This document shows, one piece after another, positions 30,027-38,848 of a DNA stretch of 38,848 nucleotides (positions within the stretch are counted from its first letter, which is position 1; each line of letters begins with the position of its first letter). The notes beneath the pieces were generated by a model that saw only the letters and a program-made list of their open reading frames with translations, ran no database searches and was not told the origin of the DNA. Location of the stretch: contig JAITEE010000160.1 in the NCBI GenBank assembly GCA_031282205.1, forward strand, positions 1 through 38,848, read 5' to 3'. Both the position numbers and the translations under genes were made by a program. This stretch comes from Candidatus Methanovirga aequatorialis. GTDB lineage: Archaea; Methanobacteriota; Methanobacteria; Methanobacteriales; Methanobacteriaceae.

Positions 30027-30229
30027 GTGTATTAAATAATGTTTGTAGGTAATAAAATTTTTAATAATTAATTATAAATATTAAATTTTTAATTAAAGAA
30101 ATTATAATTAATATTTTTAAAAATAGAAGTATTTTAATGGTTATTTTAATAATTAATAATGTTTAAATAAGAATTAATTAAAAATAATGTTTTAAAATCA
30201 AGTGAATAATTACAAATATTCTTTATTTC
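30027..30229 (+). mobile_element. AT-rich MITE-like element R3, copy B (203 bp)
   Basis: Inverted, ~90% identical copy of 22466-22654; followed by ATTATA, preceded by AATATA. Confidence 0.7.
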
Positions 30230-30365
30230 ATTATACAAAATAGACAAGATTTTGAATAACGTGACAACAACACAAAAAAAATAAAAATAACATGATATTA
30301 ATTGTACTGTTACCTTTTCACTTAACCTCCATTATAACGTTGTGGATAAAATTAAGAGGATTAAA

Positions 30366-31502
30366 ATGAAGTTTGCACATATAGCCGATAGTCATTTAGG
30401 ATTTAGACAATATGGTTTGTATCAAAGAGAAGAAGATTTCTACGATGTTTTTAAAAGAAACGTGGACAAAATAATAGAAAAAAATGTTGATTTTGTAATT
30501 CACAGTGGTGATCTTTTCAACATGTCAAAACCAAGTCCTAAAACACTTTTAATTTTTCAAGAAGAATTATTAAAACTTAAAGAAGCCAATATAGATGTTT
30601 TTGCCGTTGCTGGAAACCATGATACGGTAATGAGAAAAGATGCCCTTCCTCCTCAAGTTCTATCAAAAAATTTAGGTTTAAGACTTATCAGCCCTAAAAA
30701 CCCATACCATATCCATGAAGACATTTTCATTGGTGGATTTCCTTATCAATCAAAACCATATAAATCCAATTTAGTGGAGGCTTTTAAGCTGTTATCCAGG
30801 GAAGCTGAAAAATATGAAAAAAGAATATTGGTTCTCCATCAAGGAATTGATAAGTACATCCCGTTAGCGTTTGAATTAGAAATAGCTGATATTCCTAAAA
30901 ATTTCAATTACTATGGTTGTGGTCATGTTCATAGTAGAATTATAGACGATTTCGGTAATGGGAAGTTGGCCTATCCTGGCTCAACAGAAATCTGTAGAAA
31001 AAATGAAGTTAAAGATTATCAAAAAAATGGAAAAGGTTTTTATATGGTCGATATCTCGAGGGATGTTCCAAAAATTGAAAAAATAAATGTTAAACCAAGA
31101 AGAGAATTCATAATTAAAAATATAGCTTATCCTAACCTAAATCAAGATATTTCAAATTTGAAAGAGTGGATTAAAGGTTTAGATGAAAAACCTATTTTAC
31201 ATATTACGGTTGAAGGTGGAAACTTTAATAGATCCAAGGTCCACGAAAAACTAAATGAAGAGCTTGGTGACTTGGTTCTTAGTATGCGGCCAGATTTTAA
31301 GCCAGAAAGTCTAATGAAAACTGAAAAAAATGCTGATTTATCTACTTTAAATCCAAAAAAACTTTTAGTTAACTCTCTATCAGAATATGACAACGAAGAT
31401 ATTGACAATCTTGCAATTAGCCTCTTGAATAATTTATCCAAAGATAAGACTGAAGACGCTGAAAGAATCGTGGAAAAATTTTATAACGAGTACTTTGATT
31501 AA
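30366..31502 (+). CDS. mre11: DNA double-strand break repair protein Mre11
   Basis: MKFAHIADSHLGFRQYGL, HSGDLFN, AGNHD, GCGHVHSR. Confidence 0.96.
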   Translation: MKFAHIADSHLGFRQYGLYQREEDFYDVFKRNVDKIIEKNVDFVIHSGDLFNMSKPSPKTLLIFQEELLKLKEANIDVFAVAGNHDTVMRKDALPPQVLSKNLGLRLISPKNPYHIHEDIFIGGFPYQSKPYKSNLVEAFKLLSREAEKYEKRILVLHQGIDKYIPLAFELEIADIPKNFNYYGCGHVHSRIIDDFGNGKLAYPGSTEICRKNEVKDYQKNGKGFYMVDISRDVPKIEKINVKPRREFIIKNIAYPNLNQDISNLKEWIKGLDEKPILHITVEGGNFNRSKVHEKLNEELGDLVLSMRPDFKPESLMKTEKNADLSTLNPKKLLVNSLSEYDNEDIDNLAISLLNNLSKDKTEDAERIVEKFYNEYFD

Positions 31503-31544
31503 GTATGATATATAGATCAAAACTTGAGATGAGAATGGAATAAT

Positions 31545-34298
31545 ATGATCGTTGAAAAACTTATATTAAAAAACTTCAAATCCTATTTAGATGCAACAAT
31601 TGATTTTCAACCAGGAACCAATATAATCGTTGGGAAAAATGGTGCAGGAAAATCAAGTATTTTAGAGGCGGTTAGCTTTGCTCTATTTAAAAAGCACTCT
31701 GGAGTTTTAAATGATCTAATTAAATTAGATAAAAATAGAGAGTTAGAAAAAAGAAAAAAAATGTCAGTTACTCTTGAATTTAGATCCAATGGAATTTTAT
31801 ATAAGGTCAAAAGAGAAAGAACAAAAACATCCTCAAAAGCCATATTATTTATGGAGGATAAAAATTCTTCAAAGGAATATATCAACTTTGTAAGGTTAGT
31901 CTCTGGTGACTTTGAAGTCAATAAAGAAATTCAAGACATACTAAGTATGGATTCTGAGCTTTTTTTAAATGCAATATATATAAAACAAGGAGAAATAGCT
32001 AATTTAGTATTAAAAACACCAGCAGAAAGAAAAAAACTAATATCTAAACTTTTAGGTATTGAATCCTTAGAAAAAGCTTGGAAAAATAGCCTACAAATTA
32101 TACATGAATATGAAAACAAGAAAATAGAAGTTAAAACCATAGTTGACTCAAGTAAACAGATTATTACAAAATTAAAAGATGAAAAAATAACTTACACTGG
32201 CTTAAACTCTAAAAAAAAGGAATTGAATCATGAATTAATAGAACTGCAGGAGTTTAATCAAAAAAAAATCTTTGAAAAAGAAAGGATGGACTCTGAAAAA
32301 TCAGTTTTTGAAACCCTGAATTTAGAGTTAAAAAATGAGAGTGACAGTCTTCAAAAACTAAGAACGGATAAAGAAGTATTTGATAAACAATTAACAGAAA
32401 TTAATAACGCTGAAGAGGATATGGATAAACTTAAACCAAAAGTAGATAAAGTTCCAATATATGAAGATTTTTTAACAAGCTACAAAGAAATTAAAAACTT
32501 AAAAGAAAAACAATCCCTATTAGAAAAACAGCTCAACGATGTTAACGTATATAACGAGGTCTTAAAAAAAGAAGAACCATTGTATAAAGAATATAAAACT
32601 TTAGAAAATGATTTAAAACGATTTAACGAAAGGAAAAACAAAATCAACAATAAATTGCAGCTAATGGCCAAAGACCTTGAAACGAAAAAAGATCTTGAAA
32701 AAGAGATACTCAAAGATAAAAGAGATATAGATGATTTCTCCGAAAATGTAAACAACAAATTATCAATTGAAGTAAAAGACTTTGAATCTTTAAATAAACT
32801 CTTAGAAGGGAATAAAACAAAGATTCAAGAAAAAATCAATACTCTTCAAGAAACAATATCATCCAAAAATCAGGAAATATCAAGTTTAAAAGAGAAGGTT
32901 AGAGCTGCAAATGAAGACAAAAAACAGCTTGAAAAGGTTGAAGACGAGTGTCCATTATGTAAATCTGAAATTTCACCTGAAAAAAGAAATCAATTAAATA
33001 GTACGTACAGGGACATCATCGCCAACGGTACCAAAAATATCGAGAATATTAATAAAGATATCAAAAAATCTTCATCCCAAAAGGATTTTCTGTTGGATAA
33101 ACTAAAGGAGATTGAGGACGTTATTAAAGAATCTCAAAACTATAAAAACAAAAAAGAGAATTTAAATAAAAATTTAAATAAAAAAAATAATCTTGAAAAA
33201 GGAATCAACGCTGAAAAAAAGGATAAATTAGAGCTTGGAAAAATTTTAACCATGATAAAAGACAAAGAAGAAAGATTAGAAAATATAAACAAATCTAAGG
33301 AGAGTTATTTAGAAGCGAAAGGTTCTGTTAAAGCATTAGAAAAACCATTTGTAATCACCAACGATTTAGCTAAGGTTAATAATTCTATCGATAAAGAAGT
33401 TGAAAACATTAAAGCCATCATGAAAAAAGACAGTTTTTTATCCTCAGATATAGAAGAAGAAAAATTAAAAGAGAGAATTGATGATTTAAAACAATTAAAT
33501 AATAGATATAAACAATTAGAAGGCATTTTAACGACCAAAAAAGTTGTCATATCTCAAATAGAAGTAAAAGAAAAAAGTATTGATGAAGTCACGAAGAAAA
33601 TTAACAAGATAAATTCAGACCTCGAAGTTTCTAAGTTTAATGAGTTTGAGTACAACAAAAATATTAGAACCATTAACTCAAACACCGAAAAGATAAACGA
33701 ATACCTTGAAAAAATTGGTAAATTAGATGGTGAACTTACCCAAATCACAAAGTCGATTAAAGAGTTAGAAGAAAAAGTTAAGGATGTGGATAAAAATAAA
33801 CAAGACCTTGAAAATTTAGATGATTTTTTAAAACTTCTTAAAGACATTAGAGAACTATTTAGTAAGGATGGTATTCAAAGGGACTTAAGACTACACTCAA
33901 AACCACTCATTGAAAAACATGCAAAAGAGTACTTTGAGAAGTTTAATTTTAGTTACCATGATCTAAACCTTGATGAAGACTACGACATTACAGTTTTTGG
34001 ATCCAACGGAAAAACTAAGTTGGACATGGTCAGTGGTGGCGAAAAAATTGGTATTGCGTTATCACTCAGATTTGGAATCACAAAAGCAATATCAAAAGGA
34101 AACACCAACACGATATTATTAGACGAGCCAACAATATATTTGGATGATTATAGAAGAGATGAGTTAATTGGAATTATAGGAAACGTAGACATCCCACAAA
34201 TGATCATCGTTACTCATGATAACGAACTCGAAAATGCTGCCGACAAAGTTATAAAAGTTGAAAAAAATGATCTTGGATCTAAAATAATCAGTGATTAA
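31545..34298 (+). CDS. rad50: DNA double-strand break repair ATPase Rad50
   Basis: Walker A VGKNGAGKSSILEAV, zinc hook CPLC, signature MVSGGEKIGIALSLR, Walker B LLDEPTIYLDD. Confidence 0.97.
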   Translation: MIVEKLILKNFKSYLDATIDFQPGTNIIVGKNGAGKSSILEAVSFALFKKHSGVLNDLIKLDKNRELEKRKKMSVTLEFRSNGILYKVKRERTKTSSKAILFMEDKNSSKEYINFVRLVSGDFEVNKEIQDILSMDSELFLNAIYIKQGEIANLVLKTPAERKKLISKLLGIESLEKAWKNSLQIIHEYENKKIEVKTIVDSSKQIITKLKDEKITYTGLNSKKKELNHELIELQEFNQKKIFEKERMDSEKSVFETLNLELKNESDSLQKLRTDKEVFDKQLTEINNAEEDMDKLKPKVDKVPIYEDFLTSYKEIKNLKEKQSLLEKQLNDVNVYNEVLKKEEPLYKEYKTLENDLKRFNERKNKINNKLQLMAKDLETKKDLEKEILKDKRDIDDFSENVNNKLSIEVKDFESLNKLLEGNKTKIQEKINTLQETISSKNQEISSLKEKVRAANEDKKQLEKVEDECPLCKSEISPEKRNQLNSTYRDIIANGTKNIENINKDIKKSSSQKDFLLDKLKEIEDVIKESQNYKNKKENLNKNLNKKNNLEKGINAEKKDKLELGKILTMIKDKEERLENINKSKESYLEAKGSVKALEKPFVITNDLAKVNNSIDKEVENIKAIMKKDSFLSSDIEEEKLKERIDDLKQLNNRYKQLEGILTTKKVVISQIEVKEKSIDEVTKKINKINSDLEVSKFNEFEYNKNIRTINSNTEKINEYLEKIGKLDGELTQITKSIKELEEKVKDVDKNKQDLENLDDFLKLLKDIRELFSKDGIQRDLRLHSKPLIEKHAKEYFEKFNFSYHDLNLDEDYDITVFGSNGKTKLDMVSGGEKIGIALSLRFGITKAISKGNTNTILLDEPTIYLDDYRRDELIGIIGNVDIPQMIIVTHDNELENAADKVIKVEKNDLGSKIISD

Positions 34299-34378
34299 AA
34301 AACAAGACCACAGATCAACCCTGTATTCTCGAAAAGTTTCAAAAAAATGTGATTAAAAAACACAAGCACAGATCAGTC
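34291..34378. repeat. Imperfect direct repeat of the rad50 3' end
   Basis: gtgattaaaaaacaagaccacagatcaacc (34291) and gtgattaaaaaacacaagcacagatcagtc (34349). Confidence 0.75.
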
Positions 34379-34468
34379 TTTTATTAACCATCGAACACAA
34401 ACCATCAGAATCACCGTTATAACCATATCCTACCATTTAAACCAATCAATCCCATCGCCATGGAAATA

Positions 34469-34477
34469 TTTATATAC
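34469..34477 (+). promoter_or_regulatory. Candidate distal TATA box
   Basis: tttatatac about 30 nt upstream of the CGGA...TCCG palindrome. Confidence 0.45.
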
Positions 34478-34502
34478 AATATATTAAAAATTAAATAAAT
34501 GA

Positions 34503-34518
34503 CGGAAACTATCATCCG
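34503..34518. promoter_or_regulatory. Candidate NrpR operator CGGAAACTATCATCCG
   Basis: Dyad CGGA-N8-TCCG; resembles the Methanococcus nif operator CGGAAAGAAGCTTCCG as I recall it. Confidence 0.5.
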
Positions 34519-34683
34519 TGATTTAATTGTATAACTTAATATTTATTTTTTATATCTTTAATAATTCAAAGCAATATTCCTCTAAATTAAAACTAAATCA
34601 TTGAAATAAAGAATATATTCCTTTAAATTAAAATTAAACTGTTTTAAATCAATCCATTTTAAAACTGAACTTTTGAATCAAAT

Positions 34684-34697
34684 GTTTATATATAAAC
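34684..34697 (+). promoter_or_regulatory. Proximal glnA TATA box in perfect palindrome GTTTATATATAAAC
   Basis: 14 bp perfect palindrome about 70-84 nt upstream of the ATG. Confidence 0.55.
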
Positions 34698-34767
34698 CAC
34701 ACCAAGAAAAAATGGGTGTTATAGAAAATATTAAGTTATTAAAAATAACTCAATGGAGAGTGTTAGT

Positions 34768-36117
34768 ATGGTAGATCATGTAGATAAAGTTGTTAAAGAA
34801 ATAAGTGAAAAAGATATTAAATTCGTAAGGTTACAGTTTGTAGATATTCATGGTACTCCGAAAAATATCTCTGTTTCTCTTGGAAATAATAAAGAAGAAA
34901 TAGAAGATTTAATGATAGATGGAATGTTATTTGATGGTTCATCCGTGGATGGATTCGTTGAAATCAATGAAAGTGACCTTGTTCTTAAACCAGACCCAAA
35001 AACATTCTCATCCTTGCCATGGAGGCCTGAAGAATTTGGTGTAGGTAGGTTTATATGTGACATTTACACTCCTGAAGGGAAACCATTTGCAGGGGATCCA
35101 CGTTCTGCTTTAAAAAAATCCTTAAGTAAGGTTAACGACAAAGGATATAAATACCATATTGGACCCGAGCCAGAATTTTTTATTGTTGATCAAGATGAAA
35201 ACGGTAACTACATCCCTCATGATACAGGTGGATACTTTGATGTTGAGCCAATTGATAAAGGACCAGACTTTAGAAGACAACTGGTCAACGATTTAGAAAA
35301 GTTAGGATTTGAACTAGAAGGAAGTCATCATGAAGTTGCTCCAGGGCAAAATGAGATCGCTTTTAAATTTGATAATGCTTTAAAAACAGCTGACGCTGTT
35401 ATTACTTTTAAACAAGCTATTAAAGCCATTGTTGCTAAAATGTCTCATGAAGAAGGAGAAAAATACATGGCAACATTCATGCCAAAACCGTTCTTTGGAG
35501 AAAATGGCAGTGGGATGCACTGCCACCAGAGCTTATTCAAAAATGGTGAAAACATATTTGTCGATGATAACAGTGAAACTGGTCTATCTCAAGAAGCGAT
35601 GTATTTCATGGGTGGATTACTAAAACATTCAGCTGCTTTATCTGCAATCGTGGCTCCAATTGTAAATTCATACAAAAGATTAGTTCCAGGTTATGAAGCT
35701 CCAGTTTACAAGGCATATGGTCTCAAAAATAGGTCTGCTTTAATTAGAATTCCTGCTGCACGTGGACAAGCTACAAGAATTGAATATAGATGTCCTGACC
35801 CATCATGTAACCCATATTTAGCTTTTGCTGCAATGTTAGAAGCAGGCTTAGATGGTATCGAAAACAAGATTGATCCTGGTGAACCCACTGAACTTAACAT
35901 ATACAAAATGTCCGATGATGAACTCAAAGAAAAAGGTATTGAACTTATTCCTTCAAGTCTATGGGAAGCGTATCATGCATTTGAAAATGATGATGTCATT
36001 AAAGGTGCACTAGGAGATCATATTAGTGAAAAATTCTTAGAACTTAAATACGCCGAATGGGACGAGTACAGAATCAGAGTATTCAACTACGAACAAAATA
36101 AGTACATAAATCTTTAA
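34768..36117 (+). CDS. glnA: Glutamine synthetase type I
   Basis: [45 protein letters not shown] 34768 favoured by ggag SD over ATG 34753. Confidence 0.97.
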   Translation: MVDHVDKVVKEISEKDIKFVRLQFVDIHGTPKNISVSLGNNKEEIEDLMIDGMLFDGSSVDGFVEINESDLVLKPDPKTFSSLPWRPEEFGVGRFICDIYTPEGKPFAGDPRSALKKSLSKVNDKGYKYHIGPEPEFFIVDQDENGNYIPHDTGGYFDVEPIDKGPDFRRQLVNDLEKLGFELEGSHHEVAPGQNEIAFKFDNALKTADAVITFKQAIKAIVAKMSHEEGEKYMATFMPKPFFGENGSGMHCHQSLFKNGENIFVDDNSETGLSQEAMYFMGGLLKHSAALSAIVAPIVNSYKRLVPGYEAPVYKAYGLKNRSALIRIPAARGQATRIEYRCPDPSCNPYLAFAAMLEAGLDGIENKIDPGEPTELNIYKMSDDELKEKGIELIPSSLWEAYHAFENDDVIKGALGDHISEKFLELKYAEWDEYRIRVFNYEQNKYINL

Positions 36118-36164
36118 GAACCAAAGGTTCCTATCAATTATTTTATCATGGTTTTTGTGTTGTG

Positions 36165-36252
36165 GTGATAACGGTAACATTTATCACCCATTAATTTAAT
36201 TATTTTTATAAAAATTATCTAAATTAAATTCAAATAAATTTACATTAGATAT
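36165..36252 (-). repeat. Dispersed repeat R2, copy 3 (reverse, partial)
   Basis: gtgataacggtaacatttatcaccc attaatttaattattt...; roughly 80% similar to 38738-38848 by eye. Confidence 0.65.
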
Positions 36253-36330
36253 AAACGCTGAACAACATTAAAGAATCAACAATTAAATAAAAAAAATCAG
36301 ATCACCTAATTAATACTACAAAGGTCAACA

Positions 36331-38022
36331 ATGTTAGACTCAGAACATAAAATGATTGAAATTCTTAGAATTATAAACGAACACGAAAAAATTGTTGGTT
36401 CTAAAAAAATAGCTAAAGAGTTACAATACAGAGGATTTAATCTTGGAGAACGAGCCGTTAGATATCACCTTAAAATATTAGATGAAAGAGGATTTACTGA
36501 GCGTGTAAGTAATGTAGGAAGAATTATAACTCAATCAGGAAAAAAAGAGTTAAACAAAGGTTTAATTTATGATCAAGTAGATTTCATATTTTCAAAATCA
36601 GAAGAAATGATTTATAACTCTTTTTTTGATTTTAAAAATCATGACGGCAACGTCATAACATGTACATCAAATTTTAAACATCAAGAAGGAATATTAAAAA
36701 CCATAAAAACTGGTTTTCAGGCAGATTTAGCCATTAGTCCCTATGTTAACTGTCAAAAAAAATGGGATGATGGATCAATTAAAATTAACACGATCTGTGC
36801 AACAACCATAAATGGTATTCTTTTATCAAATGGGATTATTTCAAGACCACTGTACAGTGGTCTTTTAGAGGTAGAAGATCAGACGCCAAAACAATTTACT
36901 CATTTAATCTCCTTTAAAAATACGTCTATAACTCCCCTAGAAGCATTTGCCACCAACAAAATGACCTCTGTAGGCGACGTCCTGGAAACTGGAACGGGAA
37001 CAATACCAGCAGTTTTTAGTACTCTCCCAATTAACTCAAAAGAAAAAGCGTTAAATATTTTAGAAAAACTAAAAATGGTTGGTATTAATGGAATTTTAAA
37101 TATTGGTGAAAATAATGAAAACGTTCTAGGTATTCCAGTCACTGAAGGAATGTTTGGAGTGACCATCATTGGAGGATTAACACCACTTTGTTTAGCCTAT
37201 GAAAAAGGTTACGATCTGACCATAAAATCAGGAGAAGAAATTTTTAAATATAAAGATTTAAGTCCCATGAGTACTTTGAAAAAAAATGTGTTAAAACAAG
37301 GAAAATCCAATGTTGGTAATAAAGTGCAGTTCATACTTTCAAAAGCCTGGAATTTATTTGGAAAAGTGGATTTCGATGTTGAAACCTGCGATGGAAATCT
37401 AATAACAAACATATCAATTATAAAAAAAGAAGACCTCGATGTGTCAATTGAAACAATGTACAAAACATATAAAAACCTATCAGAATATATCAGCCCATAC
37501 TACAAAATAGTTGACAACCTTGGAGATTGTAACGAAGTTGGAATAGCCACAATTTGTAGTCTATCCCTCGATGGAATTTTAGTCAAGAACGGAATATTAT
37601 CAACCCCTAAATATGGTGGTCTTTTAGAAATGGCACCTAATCCCCAATTTATAGAATTAATCGCATATAATGGTTCTTCCCTTGATCCACACGTAATATA
37701 CATATTTAAAGACCTAACATTAGTTAATACAAATAAAAAAGGATATTGGAAACTGTTATCTTCAATAAAAGAAATTCCCGTAGTTGCAAGAGAAGATACT
37801 CATAATCTACTCTCACTTATTAAGGATATTGGAATTCCGATTTACAAAGTAGGCAAACCACGAGAACTGGTTTATAACACAAAAATAAATGCATACAATT
37901 TTGCAGTTGTGACTGGAAGTGGATTGAACCCCATCGCAGCCATTAAAGAAAAAGGTATTGACATCAAAGTCAAAGCAGTTGAAAGTTTGGAAAAACTTTC
38001 TAACATGGAAAAGTTAACCTAA
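36331..38022 (+). CDS. nrpR: Global nitrogen regulator NrpR
   Basis: N-terminal winged helix (GSKKIAKELQYRGFNLGERAVRYHLKILDERGFTE) followed by two DUF128/NrpR repeats. Confidence 0.93.
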   Translation: MLDSEHKMIEILRIINEHEKIVGSKKIAKELQYRGFNLGERAVRYHLKILDERGFTERVSNVGRIITQSGKKELNKGLIYDQVDFIFSKSEEMIYNSFFDFKNHDGNVITCTSNFKHQEGILKTIKTGFQADLAISPYVNCQKKWDDGSIKINTICATTINGILLSNGIISRPLYSGLLEVEDQTPKQFTHLISFKNTSITPLEAFATNKMTSVGDVLETGTGTIPAVFSTLPINSKEKALNILEKLKMVGINGILNIGENNENVLGIPVTEGMFGVTIIGGLTPLCLAYEKGYDLTIKSGEEIFKYKDLSPMSTLKKNVLKQGKSNVGNKVQFILSKAWNLFGKVDFDVETCDGNLITNISIIKKEDLDVSIETMYKTYKNLSEYISPYYKIVDNLGDCNEVGIATICSLSLDGILVKNGILSTPKYGGLLEMAPNPQFIELIAYNGSSLDPHVIYIFKDLTLVNTNKKGYWKLLSSIKEIPVVAREDTHNLLSLIKDIGIPIYKVGKPRELVYNTKINAYNFAVVTGSGLNPIAAIKEKGIDIKVKAVESLEKLSNMEKLT

Positions 38023-38086
38023 AACGTTCACTATCAACATTTAAATTCCACTAAATATTATTTACTTCCTTAAAAATATTGGAAAC

Positions 38087-38239
38087 TTATTTATTCCCCA
38101 TATTAAAGCTTTGACAATTTGTCTGGTTGTGTTTCTCCACTATTAATAACAACTTATAACGTAAAAGTATTGCCTTTATATCTTCTGGATACTCATCCAA
38201 ACCTACATTGGTTTCACACCAGAGACTTGACAGAGCTCT
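38087..38239 (-). pseudogene. Possible gene remnant
   Basis: Open frame without ATG/GTG start reading RALSSLWCETNVGLDEYPEDIKAILLRYKLLLIVEKHNQTNCQSFNMGNK; locally higher GC. Confidence 0.25.
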
Positions 38240-38737
38240 TCAAAAAATTTTATGAAAAAAATTTTTAAGGAAAAAAACAAAGCCAACGAGATGAAAATAT
38301 AAAAAAAAGAATCAATAAAACAAACAAATATAGTAGTACTAAAATAGATGACGAGTTATCAACAAGTAACATGGATAGGAAAAGTTAAATTAATATATGA
38401 AATTCTCTATAGTGTCATGAAAAATTAATTTTTGCGATAATTTTATATATATTTTTTATGAATAATATAAATAAAAGATTCATGAATTAAGCTGGAATTT
38501 CACTAAAACGATACAAATGAAAAAAATTATCAAAGTATTATATTGGAATAATTAAATTTTCACAACAATATTATATTATTTATCAAATATATAAATTGAT
38601 TATTTGAAATATTAACAACCAGTGTTGGTGTAATGAAATTTAGTAAAACAATATATACATATTAAGTTGATAACCATGTATTAATAGCTTATAAAATATT
38701 ATCTTAAATTAATCTACCATCCAATAGCCATTATAGT

Positions 38738-38848
38738 GATAATGGTAATGTTTATCAATTATTAATTTAATTATTTCTTATAAAATTATCTAAAATTAAA
38801 TTTAAATAGATTATATTGGATATTGATATTTTATAAATTGATAAACTT
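38738..38848 (-). repeat. Dispersed repeat R2, copy 4 (reverse, cut by window end)
   Basis: Reverse complement matches 20320-20420 closely. Confidence 0.8.

Overview
Low-GC archaeal chromosome segment, most likely from a Methanobacteriales methanogen (Methanobrevibacter-like; inferred from protein families and gene order, not searched). Core content: a complete A1Ao-ATP synthase operon (H-I-K-E-C-F-A-B-D) with a UPF0145/YbjQ-like gene between A and B; tRNA-Gln(TTG) directly upstream of an ATP-grasp gene; dph2; Sec61-beta; tRNA-Val(TAC); two surE paralogs; an LSm protein; larC; argS; RecJ-like DHH protein and S15; HAM1; a UbiA/DGGGP synthase-like gene; a GT8 glycosyltransferase; EndoQ; mre11-rad50; glnA and nrpR. 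The least ordinary signals are non-coding: (i) three ~97% identical 107-108 bp elements with 15 bp terminal inverted repeats, each flanked by its own perfect 5 bp target-site duplication (TATGC, GAATT, ATTTA); (ii) a 210 bp element with related termini and a possible 5 bp duplication; (iii) a second AT-rich ~190-200 bp element in two inverted copies, one nested inside a third dispersed repeat family found beside larC, argS, nrpR and the window end; (iv) a run of five consecutive perfect palindromes at 578-679; (v) a CGGAAA-N6-TCCG palindrome resembling an NrpR operator about 250 bp upstream of glnA; (vi) a gene-conversion-like 87 bp tract between the two halves of the duplicated K subunit; (vii) a cassette of three tiny ORFs next to tRNA-Val and one MITE, one encoding a secreted, aromatic-rich microprotein.
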